Shown here: piece after piece, positions 1-9,040 of the stretch
Position numbering within the stretch: the stretch's first letter is position 1
Layout of the letters: each line of letters begins with the position of its first letter
DNA from: Bacteroidota bacterium
GTDB taxonomy: Bacteria > Bacteroidota > Ignavibacteria > UBA10030 > UBA6906
Length of the DNA stretch: 50,688 bases
Direction: 5' to 3'
Assembly (NCBI GenBank): GCA_019637975.1
Contig: JAHBUR010000028.1
Location: forward strand, 1-50,688
Notes under the pieces: generated by a model
What the model was told of the DNA's origin: nothing
Database searches by the model: none
Seen by the model: only the letters and a program-made list of their open reading frames with translations
Made by a program: the position numbers and the translations under genes

Positions 1-2377
1 ACGCCTCTTTCACTTTGTGTTTGCTGAGTTCCTTTTTGAGGTCGGCCGTTTGCTTTGAGATCTGTTCGAGCGTATGCTCGCGCAGCGTCAATCCCGCCTC
101 AACAGCTTCAATCGCATCCCGCTGGTCGGACGGGAGAGAAATTGAACCGAGTGAGGGTCGGCGAGTCCCGATATGATGTTCGGAATATTTCTGCAACTCG
201 CGTTCAAGCATTTCCTTCTCTTCGATGAACTTCGCAAGCTGGTCGTCGAGTTGCTTTGCCTTTTTGAGCCGTTCGTCGATGTATCGCTGGACGCCTTCGC
301 CTGTGACTGCTTCAATGCGCCGCACGCCGCTGGCAATGCTTGATTCGGAGATGATCTTGAACAGGCCAATGTCTTTTGTGTTCCTGACATGCGTGCCGCC
401 GCAGAACTCGACACTGTATTTGTCGTCAATGGCAACAACACGAACTATGTCTCCGTATTTGTCTCCGAAAAACATTTTGACATTCGATCTCTTTCGAGCC
501 AATTCTATTGGCTCTTCGACTGTCTCTACTTCAATATCTTCCGCAATCTTGGCATTCACCATCTCTTCGATTGCTTTAATTTCTTCCGGAGTAATTTTGC
601 CGAAGTGGGGGAAATCGAACCGCAAATGATCTGGGGCTACAAGCGAGCCTTGCTGATGAACATGCGCGCCGAGTACGCGGCGCAGGGCTTCGTGAACAAG
701 GTGGGTGGCGGAGTGGTTGCGCTCTACGTTTCGCCTGCGAAATCTGTCAATCGATGCGATGACTCTCTTTTCTCTGATCTGGTCGAAGTTGTAAAATGTC
801 GCCGCTTTCCCATAATGGAGAATAACCGGTCCATCTTTCTTGGTATCCTGCACTTCAAACATGAACCCCTCCCCGCGAATCAGACCTGAGTCCCCAACTT
901 GACCACCTGATTCAGCATAGAACGGGGATTCGGTTAAAACGACAATATTCTCTCCAAATCCACTTATCATTGCTTCATGTTCATCAAATTGATAGCCCAC
1001 GAAGCGGGTCTCGATCGACTCTATTCTTCCCTTCTGATCAGGGTCAATACCGTACTCTCTTTGAATTGCCGCACGAGTGGCGATCCGAGACCTTTTCCGT
1101 TGCTCCTCCATGAGTTCAGTAAACTCCCCCACATCAACTCTCAGCCCCTTCTCCTCTGCCATTAATTGCGTCAGGTCAAGCGGAAACCCGTACGTATCAT
1201 ACAACTTGAACGCATCTTCACCGGGGAAGACTTTTGAATGTCCAATCCGCTCCACTACTGTCTCGAAAATCTCCAATCCTCTATCAAGCGTCGCGTTGAA
1301 ACTCTCCTCTTCCGCCTTAATCACTCGCTCAACATGCGCTTGCTTCTCTACAATTTCAGGGAATGCCTTCCCCATCGAGTCAACAACAGAAGATGTGATT
1401 TGATAGATGAACGGCTCGCGCATGCCTAAATTCCGTCCGAACCGCGCAGCGCGGCGGAGAATGCGGCGAAGAACGTAGCCGCGTCCCTCGTTGCTTGGGA
1501 TTGCTCCATCGGTAATCGAGAACGTGAGCATGCGGATGTGGTCGGCGATGACACGCATTGCAATGTCGGTGGGGGAGTCGAGCTTGCTGGTGTATTCCTT
1601 GCCTACAGTCTGCGCAATTTTGCCGATGATAGGCATGAACACGTCTGTGTCGTAGTTGGAGCTTTTCCCCTGCAGCACGGCACAAATGCGTTCAAATCCC
1701 GCGCCTGTGTCAACGTGCTTTGCAGGCAGATTCTCAAGCTCGCCTTTGTCGTTGCGGTTGTTCTGGATGAAGACGAGGTTCCAGATTTCCATTACTCTTG
1801 CGTCGCCCGCGTTGACGAGATTGCCGCCCGAGTAATCCAGAGTCAGGTCAATGTGGATTTCAGAACAAGGTCCGCACGGACCCGTTTCGCCCATCTCCCA
1901 GAAATTATCCTTCTTGCCGAACTTCTGAATATGCGCCGGGTCGATGTCGGTGACCTTTTTCCAGAGTTCAAATGCTTCGTCGTCGGTTTCGTACACGGTG
2001 GCATAGAGACGGCGCTTTTCCAACCCCCATTCCTTTGTCAGCAACTCCCACGCCCATGCGATTGCTTCTTTCTTGTAGTAGTCGCCGAACGACCAGTTGC
2101 CCAACATCTCGAAAAACGTATGATGGTACGTGTCGCGGCCGACCTCTTCGAGATCGTTATGCTTGCCGCTGACGCGGATGCACTTCTGCGTATCGGCTGC
2201 GCGGACGTAGTCGCGTTTGCCGGTTCCGAGAAACACATCTTTGAACTGGTTCATGCCGGCGTTCGTAAACAGCAGCGTCGGGTCGCCGTGAGGAATAACG
2301 GACGAACTCGGCACTATGCGGTGGCCGCGCTTCTCAAAGAAGTCAAGAAATGATTGTCGGATTTGGGATGATGTCAT
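1..2377 (-). CDS. alaS: Alanine-tRNA ligase (AlaRS), 3' end outside window
   Basis: Charges tRNA-Ala with alanine in the cytoplasm and edits mischarged Ser/Gly. About 792 codons are visible; the frame stays open to base 1, so roughly the last 80-100 residues (C-Ala region) lie outside, given a usual length near 870-890. The start at 2377 (MTSSQIRQSFLDFFEKRGH) begins the class II catalytic core, with FTNAGMNQFK and GETGPCGPCSEIHID following. The editing domain carries the zinc ligands in HSATHLVH (about residue 556) and CGGTH (about residue 661). The C-terminal part seen is coiled-coil rich. The gene follows the toxin-antitoxin pair by 22 bp on the same strand and may share its transcript. Identification is secure. 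Confidence 0.97.
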   Translation of the reverse strand, partial: MTSSQIRQSFLDFFEKRGHRIVPSSSVIPHGDPTLLFTNAGMNQFKDVFLGTGKRDYVRAADTQKCIRVSGKHNDLEEVGRDTYHHTFFEMLGNWSFGDYYKKEAIAWAWELLTKEWGLEKRRLYATVYETDDEAFELWKKVTDIDPAHIQKFGKKDNFWEMGETGPCGPCSEIHIDLTLDYSGGNLVNAGDARVMEIWNLVFIQNNRNDKGELENLPAKHVDTGAGFERICAVLQGKSSNYDTDVFMPIIGKIAQTVGKEYTSKLDSPTDIAMRVIADHIRMLTFSITDGAIPSNEGRGYVLRRILRRAARFGRNLGMREPFIYQITSSVVDSMGKAFPEIVEKQAHVERVIKAEEESFNATLDRGLEIFETVVERIGHSKVFPGEDAFKLYDTYGFPLDLTQLMAEEKGLRVDVGEFTELMEEQRKRSRIATRAAIQREYGIDPDQKGRIESIETRFVGYQFDEHEAMISGFGENIVVLTESPFYAESGGQVGDSGLIRGEGFMFEVQDTKKDGPVILHYGKAATFYNFDQIREKRVIASIDRFRRRNVERNHSATHLVHEALRRVLGAHVHQQGSLVAPDHLRFDFPHFGKITPEEIKAIEEMVNAKIAEDIEVETVEEPIELARKRSNVKMFFGDKYGDIVRVVAIDDKYSVEFCGGTHVRNTKDIGLFKIISESSIASGVRRIEAVTGEGVQRYIDERLKKAKQLDDQLAKFIEEKEMLERELQKYSEHHIGTRRPSLGSISLPSDQRDAIEAVEAGLTLREHTLEQISKQTADLKKELSKHKVKEA

Positions 2378-2399
2378 CGTTCAAAATTGGTCAACAAAA

Positions 2400-2735
2400 T
2401 TACTTGCTTAATATCAGCATGGACTCTATATGATCATTCTCGAAAGCGAGAATCCGATCCTTGTTTGCATTTAGGATGTTAGCAATCACGTTTGAGGGGG
2501 AGTTCCCTATTCGAAGAAAGATCACTTTAGAAGGATGGCCGCGAACTATACTCCTGTGTAGGAAGTCGGAATCCTTCGACACAATTGCGAAACCATGCTC
2601 TAAGGCAAATTGCCAGAGGTCTTCATCATCAGCTGTTGTCAAATCGAAGTCTCTTACATGTTTTGACTCTGCAAAAGCGTGGTCGAGTCTAGACAGCAGG
2701 CGAAAGGAAAGATGTTGATCGAGAATAAGCTTCAT
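2400..2735 (-). CDS. DUF5615 PIN-like toxin
   Basis: Small 111-residue protein of the DUF5615 (PIN-like) family, predicted ribonuclease toxin of a type II toxin-antitoxin pair. Acidic residues typical of the PIN-like fold are visible: D7 in the opening MKLILDQHLS, the DDEDLW segment near residue 37, and SKDSDF near residue 54. Its ATG overlaps the stop of the DUF433 gene by 4 bp (ATGA), the usual translationally coupled antitoxin-toxin order. RNase activity is inferred from the family; no toxin activity can be shown from sequence. It lies between clpS and alaS, an odd place for an accessory pair. Confidence 0.85.
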   Translation of the reverse strand: MKLILDQHLSFRLLSRLDHAFAESKHVRDFDLTTADDEDLWQFALEHGFAIVSKDSDFLHRSIVRGHPSKVIFLRIGNSPSNVIANILNANKDRILAFENDHIESMLILSK

Positions 2736-2950
2736 GCGGTTGTAAGCCTGCGCTCACGATCAGCGGCAAATGCCAGACAGGCATAGATGTCGTCACGCGT
2801 CAATTCAGGAAAATCTTCAAGTATCTGTTCCACTGTCATACCCGAAGCAAGATATTCAAGAACATCCAAAACGGTAATTCTCATACCCCGTATACACGGT
2901 TTTCCGCTCCGCTTGCCCGGCTCTATGGTAATTATCTTGCTGTAGTCCAT
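2732..2950 (-). CDS. DUF433 antitoxin
   Basis: DUF433 protein of 72 residues, a winged-helix-like fold found as the antitoxin partner of DUF5615 PIN-like toxins. The family signature is clear: ITIEPGKRSGKPCIRGMRI then VLDVLEYLASGMTVEQILEDFPELTRDDI. I start it at the ATG at 2950 (MDYSKIITIEP) because GGAG lies 6-9 bases upstream; an upstream start at 2989 would overlap clpS. It probably binds both its toxin and its own promoter, as is usual for the type, but no operator palindrome is evident. Confidence 0.87.
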   Translation of the reverse strand: MDYSKIITIEPGKRSGKPCIRGMRITVLDVLEYLASGMTVEQILEDFPELTRDDIYACLAFAADRERRLTTA

Positions 2951-2978
2951 TCCGTCTCCAGTCAAAAAAGTAATGCTG

Positions 2979-3257
2979 TTACACCTCAATCTGTGTCATC
3001 AGCTTAATTTCTTCCAACACGTTGCTCACTTGCATACACTTCACAAGTTCGCCTGTGTACACAGCGGCTTTGCCGTTGTTGTGAACATCCCACGCCAGAC
3101 TCTCAGCATGCTGGGAAGTACACTTCAGCGCCTTCATGAGCTGCGTTATAACCTCGTCGAACGTATGTTCGTCATCGTTGAAGAGGATGACTTTCGCCGG
3201 TTCCTGCACCAGTACATCCTCATCTTCTTGCTCAAGTTCGAGAGGTTTTGTTGCCAT
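2979..3257 (-). CDS. clpS: ClpS adaptor of Clp protease
   Basis: 92-residue adaptor that binds N-degron substrates (bulky hydrophobic N-terminal residues) and delivers them to the ClpA/ClpC N-domain. The family core is visible: KVILFNDDEHTFDEVITQL (about residues 22-40, the substrate pocket with NDDEHT) and WDVHNNGKAAVYTGE (about residues 61-75), where His and the GKA/VYTGE stretch match ClpS. A flexible acidic N-terminus (MATKPLELEQEDEDV) precedes it. First gene of a minus-strand group with the toxin-antitoxin pair and alaS, divergent from the aconitase gene with about 150 bp between starts. No clpA/clpC is in the window. Confidence 0.92.
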   Translation of the reverse strand: MATKPLELEQEDEDVLVQEPAKVILFNDDEHTFDEVITQLMKALKCTSQHAESLAWDVHNNGKAAVYTGELVKCMQVSNVLEEIKLMTQIEV

Positions 3258-3409
3258 GAAGTGACGGTTTTGGTTCTATTTTTCATCAAAATTACTCAAA
3301 AAGCGTCACCATTGCAAACTTGCAGACGCGGCGTACTCTTCGTATATTTTTGCATGTTTTTGTTGCACATCTCAACACAATCACCCCATCCCGAGAAGAG
3401 GTTGCTGAA

Positions 3410-5863
3410 ATGATATTTGATTTGGATTTGATTGAACGCGTGTATTCACGCACTCCCGGACGAGTGAAAGCCGCCCGGACGGTTGTTGGTCGGCCGCTGA
3501 CCCTCACCGAGAAGATTCTCTATGCCCACTTGTGGCGTCCCACGAAACAGCCGTATCAGCGTGGCCAATCGTACGTCGAGTTCGGTCCGGACCGCGTTGC
3601 GATGCAGGATGCAACGGCTCAAATGGCGTTGTTGCAGTTCATGTCTGCGGGGATTCCCAAGGTTGCCGTGCCGAGCACGGTGCATTGCGACCATTTGATT
3701 CAGGCGGAAGTCGGGGCGAGAGAAGATCTTGCGCAGGCATTTTCGGACAACAAGGAAGTGTATGATTTTCTCTCAAGCGTTTCGAATAAATACGGCATCG
3801 GCTTTTGGAAACCGGGTGCCGGCATCATTCACCAAGTCGTGCTTGAGAATTATGCCTTTCCCGGCGGGATGATGATAGGAACCGATTCGCATACCCCGAA
3901 CGCCGGCGGACTCGGGATGATCGCCATCGGCGTTGGCGGTGCGGATGCGGTTGATGTGATGGCGGGGATGCCGTGGGAATTGAAGTTCCCGAAAATTATC
4001 GGGATACATTTGAAGGGGCAACTCAACGGTTGGACTTCGGCGAAGGATGTTATTCTGAAGGTAGCCGGCATTCTGACGGTGAAGGGTGGAACCGGAGCCA
4101 TTGTCGAATATTTTGGAGAGGGAACGAAATCCATCTCTGCAACAGGCAAAGGGACAATCTGCAACATGGGAGCGGAGATTGGCGCGACGACTTCCGTCTT
4201 TCCGTATGATTCCCGCATGGCGGACTATCTTGCATCGACAGGGCGCATGAGAGTTGCCGAGATGGCAGATGCGATTGCGGAATTTCTTGCCCCCGATCAG
4301 GAAGTATTGGAGAATCCTCAAGACTATTACGATCAAATCATTGAAATCCATCTTTCCGAACTTGAGCCGCATATTAACGGGCCGTTCACGCCTGACAAGG
4401 CATGGAAGCTTTCAGAATTTGCTGAAGCGGTCCGGCAGAATGACTACCCGCAAGAGCTGCGCGTTGCTTTGATCGGCAGTTGCACAAATTCAAGTTACGA
4501 AGATATTCAGCGTGCAACCAGCATTGCGCGCCAGGCCCTGGAGAAAGGCGTGAAAGCAAAATCCGAGTTCACGATCACCCCGGGTTCCGAGCAGGTACGC
4601 GCAACAATCGAACGTGACGGATTATTACAGACTCTTACTGACGTTGGCGGAGTTGTGCTTGCGAACGCTTGCGGTCCCTGCATCGGCCAGTGGAAACGCC
4701 ATGATGTGCAGAAAGGCGATAAGAACTCCATCATCACATCATTCAACCGCAACTTCACCGGCCGTAACGACGGCAATCCCGACACGCACGCGTTCGTCGC
4801 AAGTCCCGAAATTGTAACGGCACTTGCGCTTGCGGGGAGACTTACCTTCAATCCGGTCACGGATTCTATTGTGAATGCAAGGGGGGAATTGGTGAGATTG
4901 GATCCACCTTCGGGAGATGAGTTACCGAAGAAAGGATTCACAGTTGACGATCCCGGTTACATCGCGCCGGCAAAGAACGGTAACAATGTCAAAGTAAGCG
5001 TCGAGCCAACGAGTGACCGGTTGCAGGTTCTGGCCCCGTTTTCTGCGTGGTATGGGAACGACATCATTGATATGCCCGTCCTCTTGAAAGCGAAAGGAAA
5101 ATGTACAACTGACCACATTTCGCCCGCAGGCAAATGGCTCAAATACCGCGGCCATCTCGATAATATCTCGAACAATATGTTCATCGGTGCCGTGAATGCC
5201 TACACGGGCGAGGCGGGCCGGGGCAAAAACGTGTTTACCGGCGAAACGAAAGAGTACTCTGCGGTTGCACGCGAGTACAAGGCGGAGGGCATTGACTGGG
5301 TCGTTGTTGGCGACGAAAACTACGGCGAAGGATCAAGCCGCGAACACGCGGCGATGGAACCGCGCTATCTCGGCGGCCGGGCCATAATCGTGAAAAGCTT
5401 TGCCCGCATTCACGAGACGAATCTGAAAAAGCAGGGAATGCTTCCGCTGACGTTTGCCAATCCTGCTGACTACGACAAGGTTCAGGAAGATGATCGGGTT
5501 TCGATCATCGGCTTGAATACATTCACGCCGGGCGTTCCGTTGCGCATGATTCTCAAGCATGCGGACGGGACTGTCGACGAGGTGATGCTCAATCATACAT
5601 TCAATGAAAATCAGATTCAGTGGTTCAGAGCAGGCAGCGCATTAAATTTGATTGCAGCGCAAGGAGCGAAGAAGCCTTCCTCTCCAAAACCAAAAACCGT
5701 CAAGAACGTCGTCAGGAAGAAGGCGGCGAAAGTGAAAAAGTCGGCAAAAAAGGCTGCAAGATCAGTCAAAAAACTCGTGAAGAAATCGAAGAGGCCTTTA
5801 CGGAAGAAACCTGTCAAGAAAGTCGTGAAAAAGGCACGGCGGAACTTGAGAAGCAGAAGATAG
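3410..5863 (+). CDS. acn: Aconitate hydratase with Lys/Arg-rich C-terminal tail
   Basis: TCA-cycle enzyme isomerising citrate to isocitrate through a [4Fe-4S] cluster. The 817-residue product resembles the mitochondrial-type aconitases (~750 residues). Cluster ligands are C358 (GSCTNSS) and C421/C424 ([11 protein letters not shown]); [10 protein letters not shown] (159-167) and GSSREHA (641-647) carry active-site residues. The ATG at 3410 is chosen because AGAGG precedes it and the product begins [20 protein letters not shown]; an upstream in-frame start would add unrelated residues. Residues 752-817 are an added tail with 23 Lys and 9 Arg in 66 positions, rich in KKxxKK and AxKK repeats like histone H1 or AlgP-type tails. 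The enzyme core is complete without it. Confidence 0.96.
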   Translation: MIFDLDLIERVYSRTPGRVKAARTVVGRPLTLTEKILYAHLWRPTKQPYQRGQSYVEFGPDRVAMQDATAQMALLQFMSAGIPKVAVPSTVHCDHLIQAEVGAREDLAQAFSDNKEVYDFLSSVSNKYGIGFWKPGAGIIHQVVLENYAFPGGMMIGTDSHTPNAGGLGMIAIGVGGADAVDVMAGMPWELKFPKIIGIHLKGQLNGWTSAKDVILKVAGILTVKGGTGAIVEYFGEGTKSISATGKGTICNMGAEIGATTSVFPYDSRMADYLASTGRMRVAEMADAIAEFLAPDQEVLENPQDYYDQIIEIHLSELEPHINGPFTPDKAWKLSEFAEAVRQNDYPQELRVALIGSCTNSSYEDIQRATSIARQALEKGVKAKSEFTITPGSEQVRATIERDGLLQTLTDVGGVVLANACGPCIGQWKRHDVQKGDKNSIITSFNRNFTGRNDGNPDTHAFVASPEIVTALALAGRLTFNPVTDSIVNARGELVRLDPPSGDELPKKGFTVDDPGYIAPAKNGNNVKVSVEPTSDRLQVLAPFSAWYGNDIIDMPVLLKAKGKCTTDHISPAGKWLKYRGHLDNISNNMFIGAVNAYTGEAGRGKNVFTGETKEYSAVAREYKAEGIDWVVVGDENYGEGSSREHAAMEPRYLGGRAIIVKSFARIHETNLKKQGMLPLTFANPADYDKVQEDDRVSIIGLNTFTPGVPLRMILKHADGTVDEVMLNHTFNENQIQWFRAGSALNLIAAQGAKKPSSPKPKTVKNVVRKKAAKVKKSAKKAARSVKKLVKKSKRPLRKKPVKKVVKKARRNLRSRR

Positions 5864-5949
5864 GTTCTTATATCGTAGTGATGGAGATAACCGGGATTCC
5901 TGTCCATCTGAAACACAACTGTTCATCAACATAATACAAAAGGAAGAGA

Positions 5950-6378
5950 ATGCGTTACGATGAGCGAGCGATTGCTCCATTTCGGGAGGAACTCACCCGG
6001 ATAGGATTTCGAGAACTCAAAAACGTGCCGGATGTTGACGCGGAGATCGGCAACAAGGAAGGAACCAGCCTGCTTGTTGTGAATTCCGTTTGCGGATGTG
6101 CCGCGGGAAAAGCACGTCCCGGAATTGCACTGGCATTACAGAAATCGGAGTTCAAGCCGGACCGCTTGACCACCGTGTTTGCCGGAGCTGATATTGAGGC
6201 GACTGCCCGTGCCCGTGAATTGTTCGGCAACATTCCTCCATCGTCGCCATCGATGGCATTTTTCAAGGACGGCGAGTTGGTTCATTTCATTCCCCGCTTT
6301 CAGATCGAGAACCGTGACGCCTACCAGATTGCACAGCATCTTCAGGAAGTATTCAAGGAATTCTGTGTGCCAGTGTAG
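5950..6378 (+). CDS. Bacilliredoxin (BrxA/BrxB, DUF1094 family)
   Basis: 142-residue thioredoxin-fold protein of the BrxA/BrxB (YphP/YqiW) family. Bacilliredoxins remove bacillithiol from S-bacillithiolated proteins in Firmicutes and some Bacteroidota. The active-site CGC is in VNSVCGCAAGKARPG (about residues 46-60), and the family's C-terminal FFKDGELVHFIPRFQIE follows. The ATG at 5950 has AAGGAAGAG just upstream. It lies 86 bp after the aconitase gene, possibly co-transcribed, which would suit repair of an oxidation-sensitive iron-sulfur enzyme; that link is inference. Whether this organism makes bacillithiol is not shown here. Confidence 0.92.
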   Translation: MRYDERAIAPFREELTRIGFRELKNVPDVDAEIGNKEGTSLLVVNSVCGCAAGKARPGIALALQKSEFKPDRLTTVFAGADIEATARARELFGNIPPSSPSMAFFKDGELVHFIPRFQIENRDAYQIAQHLQEVFKEFCVPV

Positions 6379-6400
6379 ATTACTCTCAGCAAGAAACTCC

Positions 6401-6429
6401 TTGTAAATGCTGCATCTTTTTGCTATTAT
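6401..6429 (+). promoter_or_regulatory. Promoter of tRNA-Asp
   Basis: TTGTAA (6401-6406), a 17-base spacer, then TATTAT (6424-6429) preceded by TGC. This is a good sigma70-like match and would start transcription near 6436, giving a ~38-base leader before the tRNA. Confidence 0.6.
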
Positions 6430-6473
6430 GTTGCAGCACTGAGTGGCAAAGTGCTTGAAGCGAGCAGAGAAAC

Positions 6474-6548
6474 GGGGTAGTAGCTCAGTTTGGTTAGAGC
6501 GCCTGCCTGTCACGCAGGAGGTCGCGGGTTCGAGTCCCGTCTACCCCG
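6474..6548 (+). tRNA. tRNA-Asp (GTC)
   Basis: Full cloverleaf. The acceptor stem GGGGTAG pairs with CTACCCC (6541-6547), with discriminator G at 6548. The D arm is GCTC/GAGC, the anticodon stem CCTGC/GCAGG encloses CTGTCAC with anticodon GTC, and the T arm is GCGGG-TTCGAGT-CCCGT. CCA is not encoded (GCA follows). A terminator comes directly after, so it is a single-gene transcript. Confidence 0.96.
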
Positions 6549-6551
6549 CAG

Positions 6552-6577
6552 AAACCCGAGCGATTCGGGTTTTTTGT
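6552..6577 (+). terminator. Rho-independent terminator of tRNA-Asp
   Basis: AAACCCGA pairs with TCGGGTTT around a short GCGAT loop, followed by a T-rich run (TTTTTTG). It lies 4 bases past the tRNA end. Confidence 0.85.
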
Positions 6578-6627
6578 TTATGAGAGAATTCACTCTCTCC
6601 TGACTACACATGAACAATGGAGACAGA

Positions 6628-6999
6628 ATGACGTATCCCGGTGAATCGACAACAAACGAGTTGCAAGCGATGCAATCCGGCTTGCAGTTTATCGATATGG
6701 TGGTAGGCAACGGCTCCGTACCGGAAACCGGAAACACAGTGACCGTGCATTATACAGGCTATCTGACCAACGGCAAGAAGTTCGACAGTTCCGTTGACAG
6801 GAGCCAGCCTTTCACATTCGTCATCGGATATGGACAAGTCATCAAGGGTTGGGATGAAGGCGTTGCATCCATGAAGATTGGCGGAAAGCGCAAGCTGATA
6901 ATTCCTGCCCAACTGGGATACGGTACGCGAGGTGCGGGCGGTGTCATTCCGCCGGGGGCCGAGTTGATCTTTGATGTTGAATTGCTTGGAGTGAAATAG
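6628..6999 (+). CDS. FKBP-type peptidyl-prolyl cis-trans isomerase
   Basis: Folding catalyst for Xaa-Pro bonds. The 123 residues form one FKBP domain: VTVHYTGYLTNGKKFDSS (near residues 40-57), VIKGWDEGV, then GYGTRGAGGVIPPGAELIFDVELL at the C-terminus. The aromatic pocket residues (Y, F, D of FDSS, W of GWDEG, Y of GYG) are present. Start at 6628 because GGAG (6619-6622) sits at correct spacing; an ATG 18 bases upstream has no Shine-Dalgarno. There is no signal peptide, so it is probably cytoplasmic. It is 13 bp upstream of the next gene and likely co-transcribed with it. Confidence 0.94.
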   Translation: MTYPGESTTNELQAMQSGLQFIDMVVGNGSVPETGNTVTVHYTGYLTNGKKFDSSVDRSQPFTFVIGYGQVIKGWDEGVASMKIGGKRKLIIPAQLGYGTRGAGGVIPPGAELIFDVELLGVK

Positions 7000-7012
7000 A
7001 AGAGGAGGGATT

Positions 7013-7465
7013 ATGTGGGGAAGGATTGTGGTGTTGCTGTTCGGCATCATGTTCTCAGTTGGAGATTTGTCCGCACAAACTCGCGGGTTCGGGCTTGGCG
7101 TGATACTGGGAGAGCCTACCGGCATCAGCGCAAAGGGCTGGGTGTCCGACCGGAATGCCATTGATGCGGGATTGGCTTGGTCGTTTCGTCAACGAGGCTC
7201 CTTTCATCTTCACGTTGATTATCTCTGGCATTTTCCGGAGGCCATCAAGTCGCCGGAGAGGTTTACGTTGTATGCGGGTCTTGGCGGGCGCTTTTCTGCA
7301 GGGCGACGCGATGGCATTCTTGGAGTGAGATTTGCCGGCGGGTTTGCGTGGTGGCCGCGGGGCATTCCGCTTGATGTATTCGTTGAGATTGCCCCGATAT
7401 TCGATATCGTGCCGGCGACTGAAGCCAGGGCCAACGGCGGCATTGGTATCAGGTACTTCTTTTAG
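7013..7465 (+). CDS. Predicted outer-membrane beta-barrel protein (DUF3996-like)
   Basis: 150 residues with a signal peptide (MWGRIVVLLFGIMFSVGDLSA then QT). The mature part alternates short aromatic/Gly-rich strands (GLGVILGEPTGISAKGW, HVDYLWHF, LYAGLGGRF, GVRFAGGFAWW) and ends in RYFF, as outer-membrane barrels end in an aromatic residue. The GEPTG-S-KGW opening resembles DUF3996-type small barrels; that family call is from memory. GGAGG precedes the ATG. Function unknown. Confidence 0.75.
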   Translation: MWGRIVVLLFGIMFSVGDLSAQTRGFGLGVILGEPTGISAKGWVSDRNAIDAGLAWSFRQRGSFHLHVDYLWHFPEAIKSPERFTLYAGLGGRFSAGRRDGILGVRFAGGFAWWPRGIPLDVFVEIAPIFDIVPATEARANGGIGIRYFF

Positions 7466-7521
7466 TTCTTCTACAATATACTCTTCCTGAATTCTTCACA
7501 ATTACATCCTACGGAGGATCA

Positions 7522-8940
7522 ATGCGCTCTGTTCTCGTTTTGACAGTTCTTCTCTCCATCCAGTTGGCGGCATCGTCTCAAACGTATCAACGGTTCTTTA
7601 CCGACAAAACAATGCGTGTGGACTATTATCATACTGGTACGAAAGGCCAGGAAACGTTCAGTCTTGATGAGGTGATCGAGGAAGGGGCATGGCCGGGCAG
7701 CAAAGTGAATCTCATCGACACTCTCAACCTGGGAGAGTATATGGTGAGAGTGTTTGATGTTCAGACAAATACAATGATTTTCTCACGCGGCTTCTCCTCG
7801 ATCTTCAACGAATGGCAGACAACCGATGAAGCAGCCGCAGGTTTATACAGAACATTTTCAGAATCCGTCCGGTTGCCGTTTCCCAAAGACAAAATCCAGT
7901 TTACGATAGCCCGGCGTGACAAACGAATGGAGTTCCACGAAGTATGGTCCATCATGATAAACCCCAATGCACCGATACAAGTGAAGAAGGGGGAGAATCC
8001 ATTTTCCTTCAAGGCGAACCGCATAATGGGCAGCGGCAACCCGGTTAACAAAGTTGATATCGTGATTGTTGGTGATGGCTATGCGAAGAGTGATATGGGA
8101 AAATTCCGCGACGATGCAAAACGCTTTAACGAGTCCCTGTTTGCAACGGAACCATTCAAGAGCCGCAAGAATGACTTCAACGTGTGGACTGTCGAAGCAG
8201 AATCGCATGAATCGGGAATTGACATTCCCGATGCAGGTGTGTGGAAAGATAACATTCTCGGTTCACGCTACAGTACGTTCGGTTCCGCCCGGTACGTCCT
8301 TACCACGGAGAACAAGACTCTGCGTGATATTGCATCGTTGGCACCGTACGATTTCATTTGCATTCTGATAAATGACTCCCGCTATGGAGGCGGAGGTATC
8401 TATAACTTGTACGCGACAACCTACACGAACGAACAAGTGAAAGGCCAGGAATGGCAAATGGATTACGTGTACGTGCACGAGTTTGGCCATTCATTCGGCG
8501 GGTTGGGAGATGAGTACTACGGCTCGAGTATTGCATACAATGATTTCTACATGCCCGGAGTGGAGCCGTGGGAGCCGAACGTGACGGCACTGTTGGACAA
8601 GAAAAATGTGAAATGGAAGACATTTGTCGATGCCGCGACAGCCATTCCAACACCGTGGGAGAAGGCGAAATACGACAGTCTTGAGGCGGAACGGGGGAAA
8701 CTCGATCGTCTGGCTGCCGATTACTATGAGAAACGCGAGCCGATCTTCAAAGCCCAGAAAGAAATTCTGAGTGATGCCCGCTTCGCGGGAAAAGTGGGGG
8801 CATATGAGGGATCAGGATATGCCGCGAAGGGTTTGTACCGCCCGGCACTCGATTGCAGAATGTTCTCGCTCAGCCTGATTGATTTCGATCCGGTGTGCAG
8901 CGAAGCTATAAAACGGGTGATTGATTTCTACTCCAAATAG
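7522..8940 (+). CDS. Secreted M64 family (IgA-peptidase-like) metallopeptidase
   Basis: 472-residue secreted zinc peptidase. It has a signal peptide (first ~20 residues, cleavage near ASSQ), an N-terminal M64_N beta domain (about 20-155) and a peptidase M64 domain. The zinc motif HEFGHSFGGLGDE (319-331) is intact, as is the family's KVDIVIVGDGY opening of the catalytic domain near 178. GGAGG lies before the ATG. M64 members include an IgA1 protease from Clostridium ramosum, but for an environmental FCB bacterium the substrate is unknown. No C-terminal sorting domain is visible, so export is probably to the periplasm or surface by Sec. Confidence 0.92.
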   Translation: MRSVLVLTVLLSIQLAASSQTYQRFFTDKTMRVDYYHTGTKGQETFSLDEVIEEGAWPGSKVNLIDTLNLGEYMVRVFDVQTNTMIFSRGFSSIFNEWQTTDEAAAGLYRTFSESVRLPFPKDKIQFTIARRDKRMEFHEVWSIMINPNAPIQVKKGENPFSFKANRIMGSGNPVNKVDIVIVGDGYAKSDMGKFRDDAKRFNESLFATEPFKSRKNDFNVWTVEAESHESGIDIPDAGVWKDNILGSRYSTFGSARYVLTTENKTLRDIASLAPYDFICILINDSRYGGGGIYNLYATTYTNEQVKGQEWQMDYVYVHEFGHSFGGLGDEYYGSSIAYNDFYMPGVEPWEPNVTALLDKKNVKWKTFVDAATAIPTPWEKAKYDSLEAERGKLDRLAADYYEKREPIFKAQKEILSDARFAGKVGAYEGSGYAAKGLYRPALDCRMFSLSLIDFDPVCSEAIKRVIDFYSK

Positions 8941-8967
8941 CTCTTCCGTTTGGGAGGATGTAAAGCA

Positions 8968-8999
8968 AAGAGGGCAACATCTCTCGATGCAGCCCTCTT
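8968..8999. terminator. Bidirectional terminator-like hairpin
   Basis: AAGAGGGC (8968-8975) pairs perfectly with GCCCTCTT (8992-8999) around a 16-base loop, between the convergent M64 peptidase gene and the coiled-coil gene. T-runs on both sides are short, so strength is uncertain. Confidence 0.5.
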
Positions 9000-9040
9000 C
9001 GTTTATCCATCTTGAACATGGATTCTTGGGGGTTGAAGAA

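Noticed and set aside
1538-2353. Long plus-strand open frame opposite alaS
   Set aside because: Shadow of alaS; the minus-strand frame has all AlaRS motifs and the plus-strand product has no family features.
5620-5934. Plus-strand frame of 104 codons overlapping the aconitase tail
   Set aside because: Off-frame reading of the Lys codons (AAG/AAA), giving Glu/Arg-rich sequence without its own ribosome site.
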